Translations under genes and position numbers: made by a program | Shown: positions 28,898 through 37,691 of the stretch, one piece after another | Layout of the letters: every line of letters begins with the position of its first letter | Position numbering within the stretch: the first letter of the stretch is position 1 | The notes under the pieces: model-generated | The model's input: the letters and a program-made list of their open reading frames with translations, nothing else | What the model was told of the DNA's origin: nothing | Databases searched by the model: none | DNA from: Pseudomonas sp. ML2-2023-3 | GTDB lineage: Bacteria > Pseudomonadota > Gammaproteobacteria > Pseudomonadales > Pseudomonadaceae | Assembly (NCBI RefSeq): GCF_037055275.1 | Contig: NZ_CP146343.1 | Span: forward strand, 10,001 to 74,000 | Reading direction: 5' to 3' | Length of the DNA stretch: 64,000 nt

Positions 28898-30886
28898 ATG
28901 TCTCCCCAACTACGCGGTATTGGTTTTACGGGCCCACAGCAACAGCGTGGCGCAATCGGCTTGATGGCTGCCGTGACCCTCGGCATGGTGCTGTTGTTTA
29001 TGCTGCTGGTGGTCGACAGCGGGCGTTTGTACCTGGAGCAGCGAAAATTGCAGCGGGTGGCGGATATGGCTGCGCTGGAGGTGGTTAGTCGGGGAGGCAA
29101 TTGTAAACTCGGAACTGCCAAGGACTACTCAGAAGAGAGCGCCAAACGCAACGGCTTTACGTCCGCCGGGGTACAAAGTGTAACTCCAACGTGCGGGACC
29201 CTGACTACAAACGAGAAGAAAATACGTGTCTTCCAGCCGAGCATCGACAACTCCGGCGATGTTATCCAGGTTGTCGCCAAGACCACCGTGCCTACCAGCG
29301 TGGCCGGGGGATTTTGGAGTGCGTTGTCTAAAGGTACGTTTGAGTTTAATACTAAATTACAGGCGACTGCGGTGGGGGCCAAATCTGGCTCACCGCTGGC
29401 TCAGTTGACTATTCGGAACAAAACATTGGCATTAAGCGACTCCAAATCTAAAATCCTAAGTTCTTTATTCAAAGGTTTACTCGGCGGAAGTGTTGACATC
29501 AGCATTCTCGGATGGGATGGAATTGCAAACACCAACATCAAATTACTATCATTCTTAGACAGGCTAAAACTTGACCTCGACCTCAAAGCTGGCGGTTACG
29601 ATGAAGTTCTAAGCTCAAAGATCAGCATTGGACAACTCATAGATAGCACTATACATATACTTGATCCAAGCGACACCCTCAGCACAACCGCAAAAATAAC
29701 AACCCTCAAGGAGATCAAAGCAAATGCCGGCGCAACAAAAGTAATTCTCGGAGACCTTTTAAAAGTCCAAGGCAGCAACGCAAGCTCAGCATTGAATATA
29801 GACATGAACCTATTGGACCTGATAAGCGGATACGTACAACTAGCCAGTAAAAACCAGGCAATTGTAGCAAGCTTCCCCATTGACCTGTCACTTACCAAAA
29901 TAACAGCCACCGTACAAGTCATACAACCCCCACAACTATCAGCCATCGGAAACCCGGCACTGGCGGCAAAAGAAACAAAAGATGGAGAACATCGAATTTA
30001 TGTAAGAACAGCACAAGTCCGAACGTTAGTATCTGTCGAATTACCTGCATTGAAAAATGTACAAGCCTTAGTTGATGCAGTCACAACACTAGGATCTTCC
30101 CTGGTTGACACACTAAAAAAACTCTTAGACCTCGACATTGTTGGGGCACTTGGCTGTGCGCTCGGTGCAAAATGCACGAACCCATCACTACTGCTACTTA
30201 GCGACAAAATTGATATTTACATAGATGCTCCCAGCGCAGAAAGTTATGTCACTGCTTACAGCTGCTCTAGTGAGTCAAGCAAAACCTTAACAGCCACAAC
30301 CAATACATCAATCGTGGACATAAAGTTTGGCACCATCGATAAAAATCAAATTTTCCCCAGCAGCACCACCGCACCTTTATCCATCACTGTCAAGCCTCTC
30401 TCCGTGATTGATATCGGCTTAATAACCTGTTCAAAACCTGCATTTTCTGAAAAAAAGTGTGACCCTCGAGTCCCTTTGGTGGGAGGAGGCATAGGCATTA
30501 GTTTAGACACTAGCGTTGGATCAAACCTAAAACAAACTCACACGTTTGGCCCGGACAAGCTACTAGGCATTTCCCTCCCCCCTCTCTATTATCAATACAG
30601 TACTAATGGAATAGTAAAAAGCTTGAGTAACACTCTAGACGGGATAAACGTACATATTTACCAGCCATTACAAGGAAATGTCCTCTGGACACTAATTGGC
30701 GGTTTGGATGGGTTGCTTTCGACTGTCAAACCGCTTCTGCTCGAGGCTATTAACAAAGTACTTAGCCCTGTACTTGATCGTATCATTGACACATTGCTTC
30801 TAGGATTAGGGGTCGACTTAAACCAAGTCGACGTCGGCGCCAACCTCTCCTGCAACCAAGGCGGTCGCGCCCAGCTGGTGCTCTAA
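28898..30886 (+). CDS. tadG: TadG-like Flp pilus assembly protein
   Basis: A 662-aa protein. The N-terminus has the TadG N-terminal region: QRGAIGLMAAVTLGMVLLF, one membrane helix (about 18-40), then DSGRLYLEQRKLQRVADMAALE. The long remainder is extracytoplasmic, with several leucine-rich stretches and scattered Cys. From about 29400 on the DNA is clearly AT-richer than the neighbours, with AT-ending codons. TadG supports pilus anchoring or assembly in other bacteria. The start at 28898 has AGGAGTG; an ATG at 28874 is weaker. Unlike the P. aeruginosa layout, it sits beyond pprA, apart from the main tad operon. Confidence 0.8.
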   Translation: MSPQLRGIGFTGPQQQRGAIGLMAAVTLGMVLLFMLLVVDSGRLYLEQRKLQRVADMAALEVVSRGGNCKLGTAKDYSEESAKRNGFTSAGVQSVTPTCGTLTTNEKKIRVFQPSIDNSGDVIQVVAKTTVPTSVAGGFWSALSKGTFEFNTKLQATAVGAKSGSPLAQLTIRNKTLALSDSKSKILSSLFKGLLGGSVDISILGWDGIANTNIKLLSFLDRLKLDLDLKAGGYDEVLSSKISIGQLIDSTIHILDPSDTLSTTAKITTLKEIKANAGATKVILGDLLKVQGSNASSALNIDMNLLDLISGYVQLASKNQAIVASFPIDLSLTKITATVQVIQPPQLSAIGNPALAAKETKDGEHRIYVRTAQVRTLVSVELPALKNVQALVDAVTTLGSSLVDTLKKLLDLDIVGALGCALGAKCTNPSLLLLSDKIDIYIDAPSAESYVTAYSCSSESSKTLTATTNTSIVDIKFGTIDKNQIFPSSTTAPLSITVKPLSVIDIGLITCSKPAFSEKKCDPRVPLVGGGIGISLDTSVGSNLKQTHTFGPDKLLGISLPPLYYQYSTNGIVKSLSNTLDGINVHIYQPLQGNVLWTLIGGLDGLLSTVKPLLLEAINKVLSPVLDRIIDTLLLGLGVDLNQVDVGANLSCNQGGRAQLVL

Positions 30887-30919
30887 TTCCTTGCGACCGA
30901 TTACGAAACGCGACTAAAC

Positions 30920-30958
30920 CCCTGCAGCGCGGTGTATCAGATACACCGCGCTGCAGGG
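30920..30958. terminator. Perfect 39-bp palindrome after tadG
   Basis: CCCTGCAGCGCGGTGTATC (30920-30938) is matched exactly by its complement at 30940-30958 around one central base. In RNA it would form a very strong hairpin after the tadG stop, but no T-run follows it. It probably stabilises or ends the tadG transcript. Confidence 0.55.
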
Positions 30959-30962
30959 TCTT

Positions 30963-31075
30963 ACGACTGCTGCGCAGCCGATCGCAGCCTCGCTTCGCTC
31001 CTCAGCGGCTACACGCCCACTGCAAGTAGCCGCTGACGAGTAGCACGAGGCTGCGTTCGAGTGCGCAGCACTCGC
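30963..31075. repeat. Second-family REP pair between tadG and pprA
   Basis: GCGCAGCC...CTCAGCGGCTACA (30972-31013) and AGTAGCCGCTGACGAG...GCGCAGCA (31025-31070) are imperfect inverted copies of the TGTAGCCGCTGAGGAGC repeat. They fill the gap between the convergent tadG and pprA genes. Confidence 0.75.
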
Positions 31076-31098
31076 AGTGTCGTCAATATCGCAGCACC

Positions 31099-33858
31099 TC
31101 ACTCCTGCACTTCAACCACCGGCAACTCCACGCAAAACCGGGCGCCGTGCCCGGTGTTGCTGACGCTCAACCGCCCGCCCATGTTGTCGATGATGCCGTA
31201 GCTCACGGACAATCCCAGACCCGTGCCAAGGCCAATCGGCTTGGTAGTGAAGAAAGGTTCGAAGATCCGCTCCAGCAGACGCGGGTCAATACCGCCTGCG
31301 TTGTCGTCCACTCTCAGGCACACATGCTGTGCATCGGACTCGATACTCAGGGCAATCCAGGGCTCAAAGTCGCGATCGGTTTCTCGCTTGCTCATCAGCG
31401 CATCACGGGCATTGACCATCAGGTTGATCAGCACTTGCTCAAGCTGGTCGACATGGCCACGCACCTGCACGTCACACACCTGGCCTTCACTGCGCAATTC
31501 CACGCCTTTACCGCGCAGGCCTTCGCTAAGCAAGGCCACGGAGCCTTCCATCGCCTGTGAAGGGTTGAACACTTGCTGTTCGATTTCCGAGCGACGACCA
31601 AACACCCGCAAGTGGTCTACCACCCGCGCCGCACGCTGGACTTGCCCGTCGATACGGGCAAGCTTTTCCTGCAGGTACTCGATCTGTGCATCGCCGTTGC
31701 TCAGACGCTTGAGGACGTTCGCCACGGCCATGCGCATGACGTTCAACGGCTGGTTGATTTCGTGGGCCAGCCCCGTGGCCATTTCACCAAGGGTGGCCAT
31801 TTTCGCACTGTGGGTCAGTTGCTGCTGTGAGCGACGCACCTCGGTGTTGTCGCGGCCAACGGCTTGTACTTCCAGCAAGTTGCCCTGTTCGTCGAAAATC
31901 CCCCGGTCCGACCACACCCACCAGGCATATTCGCGACCAGGCAGTTGCAGGCTGATTTCAGCGGAGCTTACCGGAGACTGTGGAGTCAAACCCGCAATAC
32001 GCTGCACAAAGGCTTCACGCTGTTCGTCGGACAGCCAACTGCTCAGGTTGATGCCCGGCAACTGCTCGGTCGTGCACTCCAGGTAGCTGGCCAGAGGCTG
32101 GTTGCCAAAGGTCAGGGTCAGGTCGGGCAGGTAACGGCAGATCATGGCGGGTGAATCTTCGACCAGGATTCGATAGCGTTCTTCGCTGCTCTTGACCCGC
32201 TCGGCCGCTTCGGTGGCCTCGGTGATGTCCAGCCACAACCCGACGACTTCAACCGGCAAGCCCAGGTCGTCACGTAGCAACTTGGCTTCATCCAGCAGCC
32301 AGTGGTAATCACCGCCTCGGTCGCGAAGACGATAGCGACGTCGGGTGCTGCCTTCGCGCAGCAACTGGCGGGTGCGTTCAAAATAGTGCTCCCGATCATC
32401 GGGGTGGACCCACTCGATCAAGGTCGCGCTCGTGCACTCCTCCAGCGTCCAGCCCAGCAAGGGCTTGAGGCTGTCACTGAAAAACGCAGGCAACAGAGCG
32501 CCTTCGACATAACGCTGCACGTAAATCACCGCAGGCGAACTGGCGATAAGGTTGTCCAGCCGCGCATGGGCGGCTGCAACTTGCTGCTGTTGATTCTTGA
32601 TGTCGCTGACATCCAGCATAAAACCCACGATGCGCCGCCGGGTGCCGGTCCCCAGCATCTGGCCCTGAACTCGATACCACTGGGCAGGTTGGGTGCTTTG
32701 GGGCTGATGCACCCGCGCAAACAGCAACAACTCCTTGCCATGCTCCAGCAATTCATTAAAACGGCCGCAGAGCTCATCCCGATCTGCAGGATGAAACAGC
32801 GCCAGCCAGGTATCTCGGGTCATTGACTGCGGTTCGATGGCCTCTGTCAGGTTGGCGGCCAGTTGGGGGGCCAGTTGCATCAATTCGTTAGTGATCGACC
32901 ACTCCCACCAACCCGTGCCCAGCAAGCCTTGAAGGGCTTCCATGCGCTCTCGCTGCTGCAGGTGCTGTTGCTCGCGCAAGCGATCCAGCAGGGGGGCGGC
33001 CAATGCCGCGCACACCTGCATCCAGTCGCTTTCACTCATCTGCGGCCCATGCAGGGACGCGGGATAAAACCCCAGCATCAACCAGGCACACAAGCCTTGT
33101 TGGTCGCTGTACGGCACCAGTACACCGTCGGCATTGCCAAATAAATCGTTCAGCCGCGGGTTGCCGTCGCGCTCGACACGCTGGGGCGAGTTGCCGCCCA
33201 ACGGGTCGAGCAGGCTGCCCAGGCTTTGCTCTGGCAACCAGAGTTGCGGCGCATCAAACGAGTGATACGTGCTGTGCATATACCAGGAGGACTGCCCATC
33301 ATCGCGCACGGCCAGCGCCATGCAAGGCACACGACCATGCTGGGCCACGCTGCGCAGCGCTTCGTGCATCACTTCCGGCAGGCGCTGCACACTGCACTGA
33401 CGCAATTGCTCGCCCAGGCTAAGGGTCAGTTGCGTGCAGCGCTCACGGTTGCGCGCCTGCTCGCTGCCAAGGCGCAAGTCACTGATATCCAGCAGCTGTA
33501 AAAGCCAGCCATCACCCTGGGGCTGAACCCAACCTCGGGTATGCACCACGCGCAGCCCGGCGCATTGAAAGTCCAGGTCGAGGCTGTGGCCCACCCAGTC
33601 TGCCGGCACGCCTTCGAGCGCCAGCGTGCTGCCCGGCACCATGTAGCTCAGCAGCAGGCGCGGTGCGCCGTCGCCGCTTGAGCGCGCCAGGCCATAACGC
33701 TGCAGACCGTGAATGTCGGTCACGTACCCGTGTTGATCGAGCATCAATTGGATGCCCGCATGATTGTGCAATTGCGGATCATTGGATTCAGGCAAGCGCT
33801 CGTCGGTCCGTCCCAACAAACGCCCGAACAGCCCTTCACTGCTTTTCAAAGTTTTCAA
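31099..33858 (-). CDS. pprA: Two-component sensor histidine kinase PprA
   Basis: A 919-aa sensor kinase. The N-terminal half is a long signal-input region, followed by at least two PAS domains (about 420-670, with LDVSDIKNQQQQ and LWLDITEATEAAER as their C-terminal edges). The DHp domain has the phospho-His699 in GLAHEINQPLN, and the HATPase has NLMVNARDAL and GGIDPRLLERIFEPFFTTK. No membrane segment is evident. It belongs with PprB, which controls the Tad pilus in P. aeruginosa. The start is a TTG that overlaps the 3' end of the upstream TadE-like gene by 23 bp; other starts are possible. Confidence 0.85.
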   Translation of the reverse strand: MKTLKSSEGLFGRLLGRTDERLPESNDPQLHNHAGIQLMLDQHGYVTDIHGLQRYGLARSSGDGAPRLLLSYMVPGSTLALEGVPADWVGHSLDLDFQCAGLRVVHTRGWVQPQGDGWLLQLLDISDLRLGSEQARNRERCTQLTLSLGEQLRQCSVQRLPEVMHEALRSVAQHGRVPCMALAVRDDGQSSWYMHSTYHSFDAPQLWLPEQSLGSLLDPLGGNSPQRVERDGNPRLNDLFGNADGVLVPYSDQQGLCAWLMLGFYPASLHGPQMSESDWMQVCAALAAPLLDRLREQQHLQQRERMEALQGLLGTGWWEWSITNELMQLAPQLAANLTEAIEPQSMTRDTWLALFHPADRDELCGRFNELLEHGKELLLFARVHQPQSTQPAQWYRVQGQMLGTGTRRRIVGFMLDVSDIKNQQQQVAAAHARLDNLIASSPAVIYVQRYVEGALLPAFFSDSLKPLLGWTLEECTSATLIEWVHPDDREHYFERTRQLLREGSTRRRYRLRDRGGDYHWLLDEAKLLRDDLGLPVEVVGLWLDITEATEAAERVKSSEERYRILVEDSPAMICRYLPDLTLTFGNQPLASYLECTTEQLPGINLSSWLSDEQREAFVQRIAGLTPQSPVSSAEISLQLPGREYAWWVWSDRGIFDEQGNLLEVQAVGRDNTEVRRSQQQLTHSAKMATLGEMATGLAHEINQPLNVMRMAVANVLKRLSNGDAQIEYLQEKLARIDGQVQRAARVVDHLRVFGRRSEIEQQVFNPSQAMEGSVALLSEGLRGKGVELRSEGQVCDVQVRGHVDQLEQVLINLMVNARDALMSKRETDRDFEPWIALSIESDAQHVCLRVDDNAGGIDPRLLERIFEPFFTTKPIGLGTGLGLSVSYGIIDNMGGRLSVSNTGHGARFCVELPVVEVQE

Positions 33859-34294
33859 CCTGAATTCTCGACTCTGCGGTCAAGTACTCTGGTAAATCAG
33901 GCACCGTGATTACACCCAGATTGAGTACTGGCATGATGCTTTTCAACGCATTGGTATCAAGATTGACCGTGGCATAAATCTCTCGGGTTGAAGTGTCGTA
34001 ACCACCGTCAGGATCCAGACCAGTTTTCACAATCTTTCTCACCCAACCCAACTTTTGCTCCAACACCTCCTCGGTCACTTTTTTTACAGTACCCGCATAG
34101 TCTGCCTTCGTCTCAGGATCGACCGCCATACCGCGACGCGCAGCCTCTGCCGTCGCATTATTGAATGATTGCACCAACAAAAGCGGCAAGCTGTAGCTGA
34201 CAACGCCATAGAGCACTGCAAAAAAAATCACAAACACCAGCGCGAACTCAATCGCCGCGGCGCCTTTCTGCTTTTTGGGAAGCCTTGTTTTCAT
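33836..34294 (-). CDS. TadE/TadF-like minor pseudopilin
   Basis: A 152-aa protein with the TadE-like N-terminus: a basic start, KGAAAIEFALVFVIFFAVLYG, then a periplasmic domain. The KGAAAIEFA segment looks like a prepilin cleavage/helix motif (G followed by Glu at +5), so FppA may process it. It is divergent from fppA and just upstream of pprA, as in the P. aeruginosa locus. The start at 34294 was chosen because it puts the hydrophobic segment close to the N-terminus; its ribosome binding site is weak. Confidence 0.78.
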   Translation of the reverse strand: MKTRLPKKQKGAAAIEFALVFVIFFAVLYGVVSYSLPLLLVQSFNNATAEAARRGMAVDPETKADYAGTVKKVTEEVLEQKLGWVRKIVKTGLDPDGGYDTSTREIYATVNLDTNALKSIMPVLNLGVITVPDLPEYLTAESRIQVENFEKQ

Positions 34295-34310
34295 GACGGT
34301 GTCTACCCTG

Positions 34311-34322
34311 ACTGTCGACAGT
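34311..34322. promoter_or_regulatory. Perfect palindrome between the TadE-like gene and fppA
   Basis: ACTGTCGACAGT is a 12-bp perfect palindrome in the 71-bp divergent gap. It could be an operator for both genes; no known regulator is assigned. Confidence 0.4.
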
Positions 34323-34365
34323 AATATCATCATAGAATCATTGGTAAAAAAGGGAGGTTCTTTAC

Positions 34366-34839
34366 GTGATCCAGTTATGTGTTGTGTTCGTGTGGTTTGC
34401 TGCGTGTTCCATTCAAGACCTGCTCCAGCGTCATATTTCCAATGTCCTGACCTTTGGCGCGGCGGCGCTGGCATTGCTGTATCTGCTATGGACAGGCCAC
34501 ACCTGGCTCGGCGCAAGCGCAGCCGAAGGTGGCTGGGCATTGCTGGTCGCGCTGGTACTGACACTGCCCGGCTATGCACTGAACAAGCTTGGAGCCGGCG
34601 ACGTAAAGCTGTTGATGGCCCTGGCACTGGCAACCGATCGTCCGACAATTCTTGGCACTATCATCGGTGCAGGCCTTTGTACTGGCGCCTGGTGGCTATT
34701 TACGTCAAAAATCCTGCCGTCAATGAATCAACGAGTTAAGATCCCTTGCCTTGCCCATCACGTCCCAGTGTCAAAAAAGCTTCCATTTGCACCCTTCCTG
34801 TTGGGCGGGTTTACCCTGACAATGGCGCTCCTTCGCTAA
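34366..34839 (+). CDS. fppA: Prepilin peptidase FppA (A24/CpaA type)
   Basis: A 157-aa inner-membrane aspartic peptidase with about five hydrophobic segments and no methylase domain, like other Tad-type peptidases. The catalytic Asp residues lie in CSIQDLLQRHISN and GAGDVKLLMALAL. It should cleave the Flp prepilin and the TadE/F-like pseudopilin. GTG start at 34366 with GGGAGG before it. Confidence 0.88.
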   Translation: MIQLCVVFVWFAACSIQDLLQRHISNVLTFGAAALALLYLLWTGHTWLGASAAEGGWALLVALVLTLPGYALNKLGAGDVKLLMALALATDRPTILGTIIGAGLCTGAWWLFTSKILPSMNQRVKIPCLAHHVPVSKKLPFAPFLLGGFTLTMALLR

Positions 34840-34956
34840 TCGTTTGGAGGGATTAACACCTTGTACATAGTCGTAAAGTAGGTCTACGTTTAACCCAAAC
34901 GCAGTAAACAAGTGGACCCAGAAGTCCCTGATTGGTTTACCAGGAAGGAGAACCGC

Positions 34957-35742
34957 GTGCATACATCTACCCCCCTGATAAAAATTCTCGTAGTCGACGA
35001 CCAGTCGTTGATTGTCGAAGAACTGTGCGAATTTCTTGAAAGCAGTGGCTACCGTTGTGTGCCCTGCCATTCAACACGCGAAGCCATCAGTGCTTTCATC
35101 GCCGATCCAGAGATTGGCCTGGTGCTGTGCGACCTGCACATGCCCGAGATGAACGGCATCGAACTGACCCAGCACTTGCAAAAAATCGCCGGCAAGCACC
35201 GCTCCTTTGAAAGCATTTTGTTGACCGGTCGAGCAGACAAGCAGGATGTGATCAAGGCCCTGCGCATCGGCATTGCCGATTACTATCAAAAACCGGTCGA
35301 CCTCAATGAACTGCTTGAGGGCATCCAGCGCCAGGAAGCCATCTTGCGCGAAAAGCACAAGAGCGATCAGTTGGGCCACCTGAACCAAAAACTTCAGTAT
35401 CTGGCCGAATCCATTGACGACCTGTATCAGGACATGGAGTCCGCTAGACGCCCCCCTCAGTCGGCCACTCAACCTTCAAACCCGCAGGACTCAAACGAGG
35501 GCCCCTGGCAGCAGATCCCGACGATTTTCAAACAGCTGTCGCCCCGTCAACTGGACGTTGCCAAGCTGGTGAGCAAAGGCCAGACCAACTATCAGATCGC
35601 CTGCGATCTGGGCATAACCGAAAACACGGTAAAGCTTTACGTGTCCCAGGTTCTGCGCCTGACCCACATGAACAACCGCACTCAACTGGCCCTCGCGCTG
35701 TCCCCTAACGCCCCCGCACAACATCGCCAGAGTGCGCATTAA
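34957..35742 (+). CDS. pprB: Response regulator PprB (NarL/LuxR type)
   Basis: A 261-aa response regulator. The receiver domain (about 8-125) has Asp14/15, phospho-acceptor Asp59 in LVLCDLHMPEMNG and the conserved Lys in YYQKPVDL. A linker with a coiled-coil tendency follows, then a LuxR-type HTH (LSPRQLDVAKLVSKGQTNYQ and TENTVKLYVSQVL). In P. aeruginosa PprB activates flp-tad and other adhesin genes. GTG at 34957 lies 6 nt after AAGGAG and gives a normal N-terminus; an upstream GTG at 34912 is poorer. Confidence 0.88.
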   Translation: MHTSTPLIKILVVDDQSLIVEELCEFLESSGYRCVPCHSTREAISAFIADPEIGLVLCDLHMPEMNGIELTQHLQKIAGKHRSFESILLTGRADKQDVIKALRIGIADYYQKPVDLNELLEGIQRQEAILREKHKSDQLGHLNQKLQYLAESIDDLYQDMESARRPPQSATQPSNPQDSNEGPWQQIPTIFKQLSPRQLDVAKLVSKGQTNYQIACDLGITENTVKLYVSQVLRLTHMNNRTQLALALSPNAPAQHRQSAH

Positions 35743-35817
35743 TCGCTGATCCGGCCTCGCCTTAATCGCTGGCAACACCTGTGAGTAACAGGCTTGCCCG
35801 CGACAAGTCCGGCTCAT

Positions 35818-36084
35818 TCAGTTCTGCTTGGCCCTGCCGCCCTCATCCTGTTTGTAGTACTCAGGGATCTCATGCTTGTAGCTGTCCAGCCAGCGCTGCA
35901 GGCTGAGCTCACGCTCGGCCGAGGTAGCCGTTTGGCGTATCGGCGACTGCACACTGCCACTGACCTGAAGCTGCAGCCAGTTTTCGGTTTCCTGCTGGTT
36001 TTTTGGCGTGGGACCGGGCTCGATGGCCACCGCACCCAGCGGGATCAGGGCCAGCAACACCCCCACACGAATAGAAAAAGTCAT
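35818..36084 (-). CDS. DUF3613 protein of the tad operon
   Basis: An 88-aa protein with a signal peptide (SIRVGVLLALIPLGAVA) and a short mature part ending in SLQRWLDSYKHEIPEYYKQD. This matches the DUF3613 family found as the last gene of Pseudomonas tad operons (PA4298 type). The function is unknown. The start at 36084 has GGAGG. Confidence 0.75.
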   Translation of the reverse strand: MTFSIRVGVLLALIPLGAVAIEPGPTPKNQQETENWLQLQVSGSVQSPIRQTATSAERELSLQRWLDSYKHEIPEYYKQDEGGRAKQN

Positions 36085-36101
36085 TGCAAACCTCCAACGC
36101 A

Positions 36102-36791
36102 TTATTTGATGACAGCCACCTGGTTGCTGGCTGCCTTGGCTTGAGCCTTCAGCGCTTGCGCCCGGGACTGGGCATCACTCACTTGATCGGGCGTTAATTC
36201 GGCGCGGGTGACCAGTTCGGCCGCCTGGGTCCACTGGTCCTGATAAATCAGCAAAGTCACCAGGTTCAGCGCCGCCAACGAGTCATCCTGTTTGAGTTCC
36301 AGCGCGGTCAAAAACTCGAACCGGGCATCATCGACACGGCGCTGGTTGAGATAGACCACACCCAGGTCATTGCGGATCTTGGCGTCGGTCGGAGCCAGTT
36401 TCGCCGCACGCTCAAGGTGGGCTGTCGCCAATGCGTTGTCGCCACGCCCGGCGGCCAACTGCCCGAGGCCATGCTCCCCTTCTGCCGCCAGACACGACCC
36501 CAAAAGCCCCTGGAACAATGGCTCGGCCTCACTGCGCCCCAACTGACGGTAGATCCGCGCCTTGCGCAGCTGCACCTGCGCGGATCGCTCGGGCAGGTTT
36601 TGCAGGTTGGCCAGGCTGGCGTGCAGCTTGCCCTCCTTGGCCATGTCATCGGCCAGGTTCAGCGACAGCTCCTGATCAGCACTCAATTTTGTACAACTGC
36701 CGCCCATGGCCATCCACGGCGGATTGCTCTGGCCTCCTGTTGCACAGCCGCCCAGCATCAGCAGCCCACACAAGACGATGACAGCTTTCAT
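36102..36791 (-). CDS. tadD: Pilotin-like TPR lipoprotein TadD
   Basis: A 229-aa lipoprotein: short signal peptide with lipobox LGGC, then tetratricopeptide-like helical repeats (LERAAKLAPTDAKIRNDLGVVYLNQRR, about 125-150). TadD is needed for Flp pilus assembly, probably by helping the secretin RcpA in the outer membrane. The start at 36791 has AGGGGT at the right distance; an ATG six bases upstream abuts it. Confidence 0.85.
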   Translation of the reverse strand: MKAVIVLCGLLMLGGCATGGQSNPPWMAMGGSCTKLSADQELSLNLADDMAKEGKLHASLANLQNLPERSAQVQLRKARIYRQLGRSEAEPLFQGLLGSCLAAEGEHGLGQLAAGRGDNALATAHLERAAKLAPTDAKIRNDLGVVYLNQRRVDDARFEFLTALELKQDDSLAALNLVTLLIYQDQWTQAAELVTRAELTPDQVSDAQSRAQALKAQAKAASNQVAVIK

Positions 36792-36805
36792 GTTCATACC
36801 CCTGA

Positions 36806-37690
36806 TCAAGAGAGAAAGGCTCGCGAGATAGCGACAAAGCTCGGCCCGGCCAAGACAATCATTAGCGCCGGGAACAGAAACACCATCATCACTACCGACA
36901 TCTTGGCGGACATCTTGGAGATGTACTCTTCCATGCGAGTCAGGCGACGGTCATCCAGCAGCTCTTTGAGTGCTTGCAATGACTTCATCGCGCCACCGCC
37001 CTGCTGAATCAATTGTTGAAGAATCACGCAGGTGTCATTGAATTCGTCCACGTCCAGCAAGCTTGCGGTTTTGCTCAGTTCCTGACTCAGCTCCAGCCCC
37101 GAATCAACTCGCGACAGCACTACCCGCAACTCGCCTGTAAGCACTGGCAGCAGCTCCCGAGCATCCTGGCTCAGCACCCGTAGCGCCTGTTCAACGGCCA
37201 TGCCGGACTCAAACAGGATGCGCAGCAACGGGATAAAGGTAGACACCTCTACCGCTACTTCTTGTTGCCGCCGCTTTGCAGCGTAGGCCAGCATTCGCTT
37301 GGGGATCAGATACCCCAGCGCCAGTGAGAACAACAAAACAACCAATAGGTTGCCGGACCTGGGAAAGAACAATTCATGCCCCAAAAACACCAGCCCGGCA
37401 AACGCAAACGGTGTGCCAATCTGAAACGCTGCAAACAGCGAACGTTGACTGGCGGTACGCCAGCCAAGGCGGTTGAGCAGGGTCTGGGTTTCGCTGTCCA
37501 TCGTGATCGAACGCTGGCCAAACTTGCTGTTGCCCACCATCCGCATCCAGAGACTGAGCTTGCCCGGGCCGCTCTTGTCACCGTCCAGGCGCTGCATCAC
37601 CCTATGCTGAGCCAAACGGTCCTGAACCACGTTATTGATCAACAGCGCCATGGCGCCCAGCAGTAAAACTGCACAAATCAGATAGGCCAT
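36806..37690 (-). CDS. tadC: Flp pilus inner-membrane platform protein TadC
   Basis: A 294-aa type II secretion F-domain protein. Hydrophobic segments lie at the N-terminus (AYLICAVLLLGAMALL), near 90-130, and at the C-terminus (VVMMVFLFPALMIVLAGP). The cytoplasmic F-domain part contains ESGMAVEQALRVLSQDA. It forms the inner-membrane platform with TadB. It starts 1 bp after the TadB stop. Confidence 0.88.
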   Translation of the reverse strand: MAYLICAVLLLGAMALLINNVVQDRLAQHRVMQRLDGDKSGPGKLSLWMRMVGNSKFGQRSITMDSETQTLLNRLGWRTASQRSLFAAFQIGTPFAFAGLVFLGHELFFPRSGNLLVVLLFSLALGYLIPKRMLAYAAKRRQQEVAVEVSTFIPLLRILFESGMAVEQALRVLSQDARELLPVLTGELRVVLSRVDSGLELSQELSKTASLLDVDEFNDTCVILQQLIQQGGGAMKSLQALKELLDDRRLTRMEEYISKMSAKMSVVMMVFLFPALMIVLAGPSFVAISRAFLS

Positions 37691-37691
37691 G

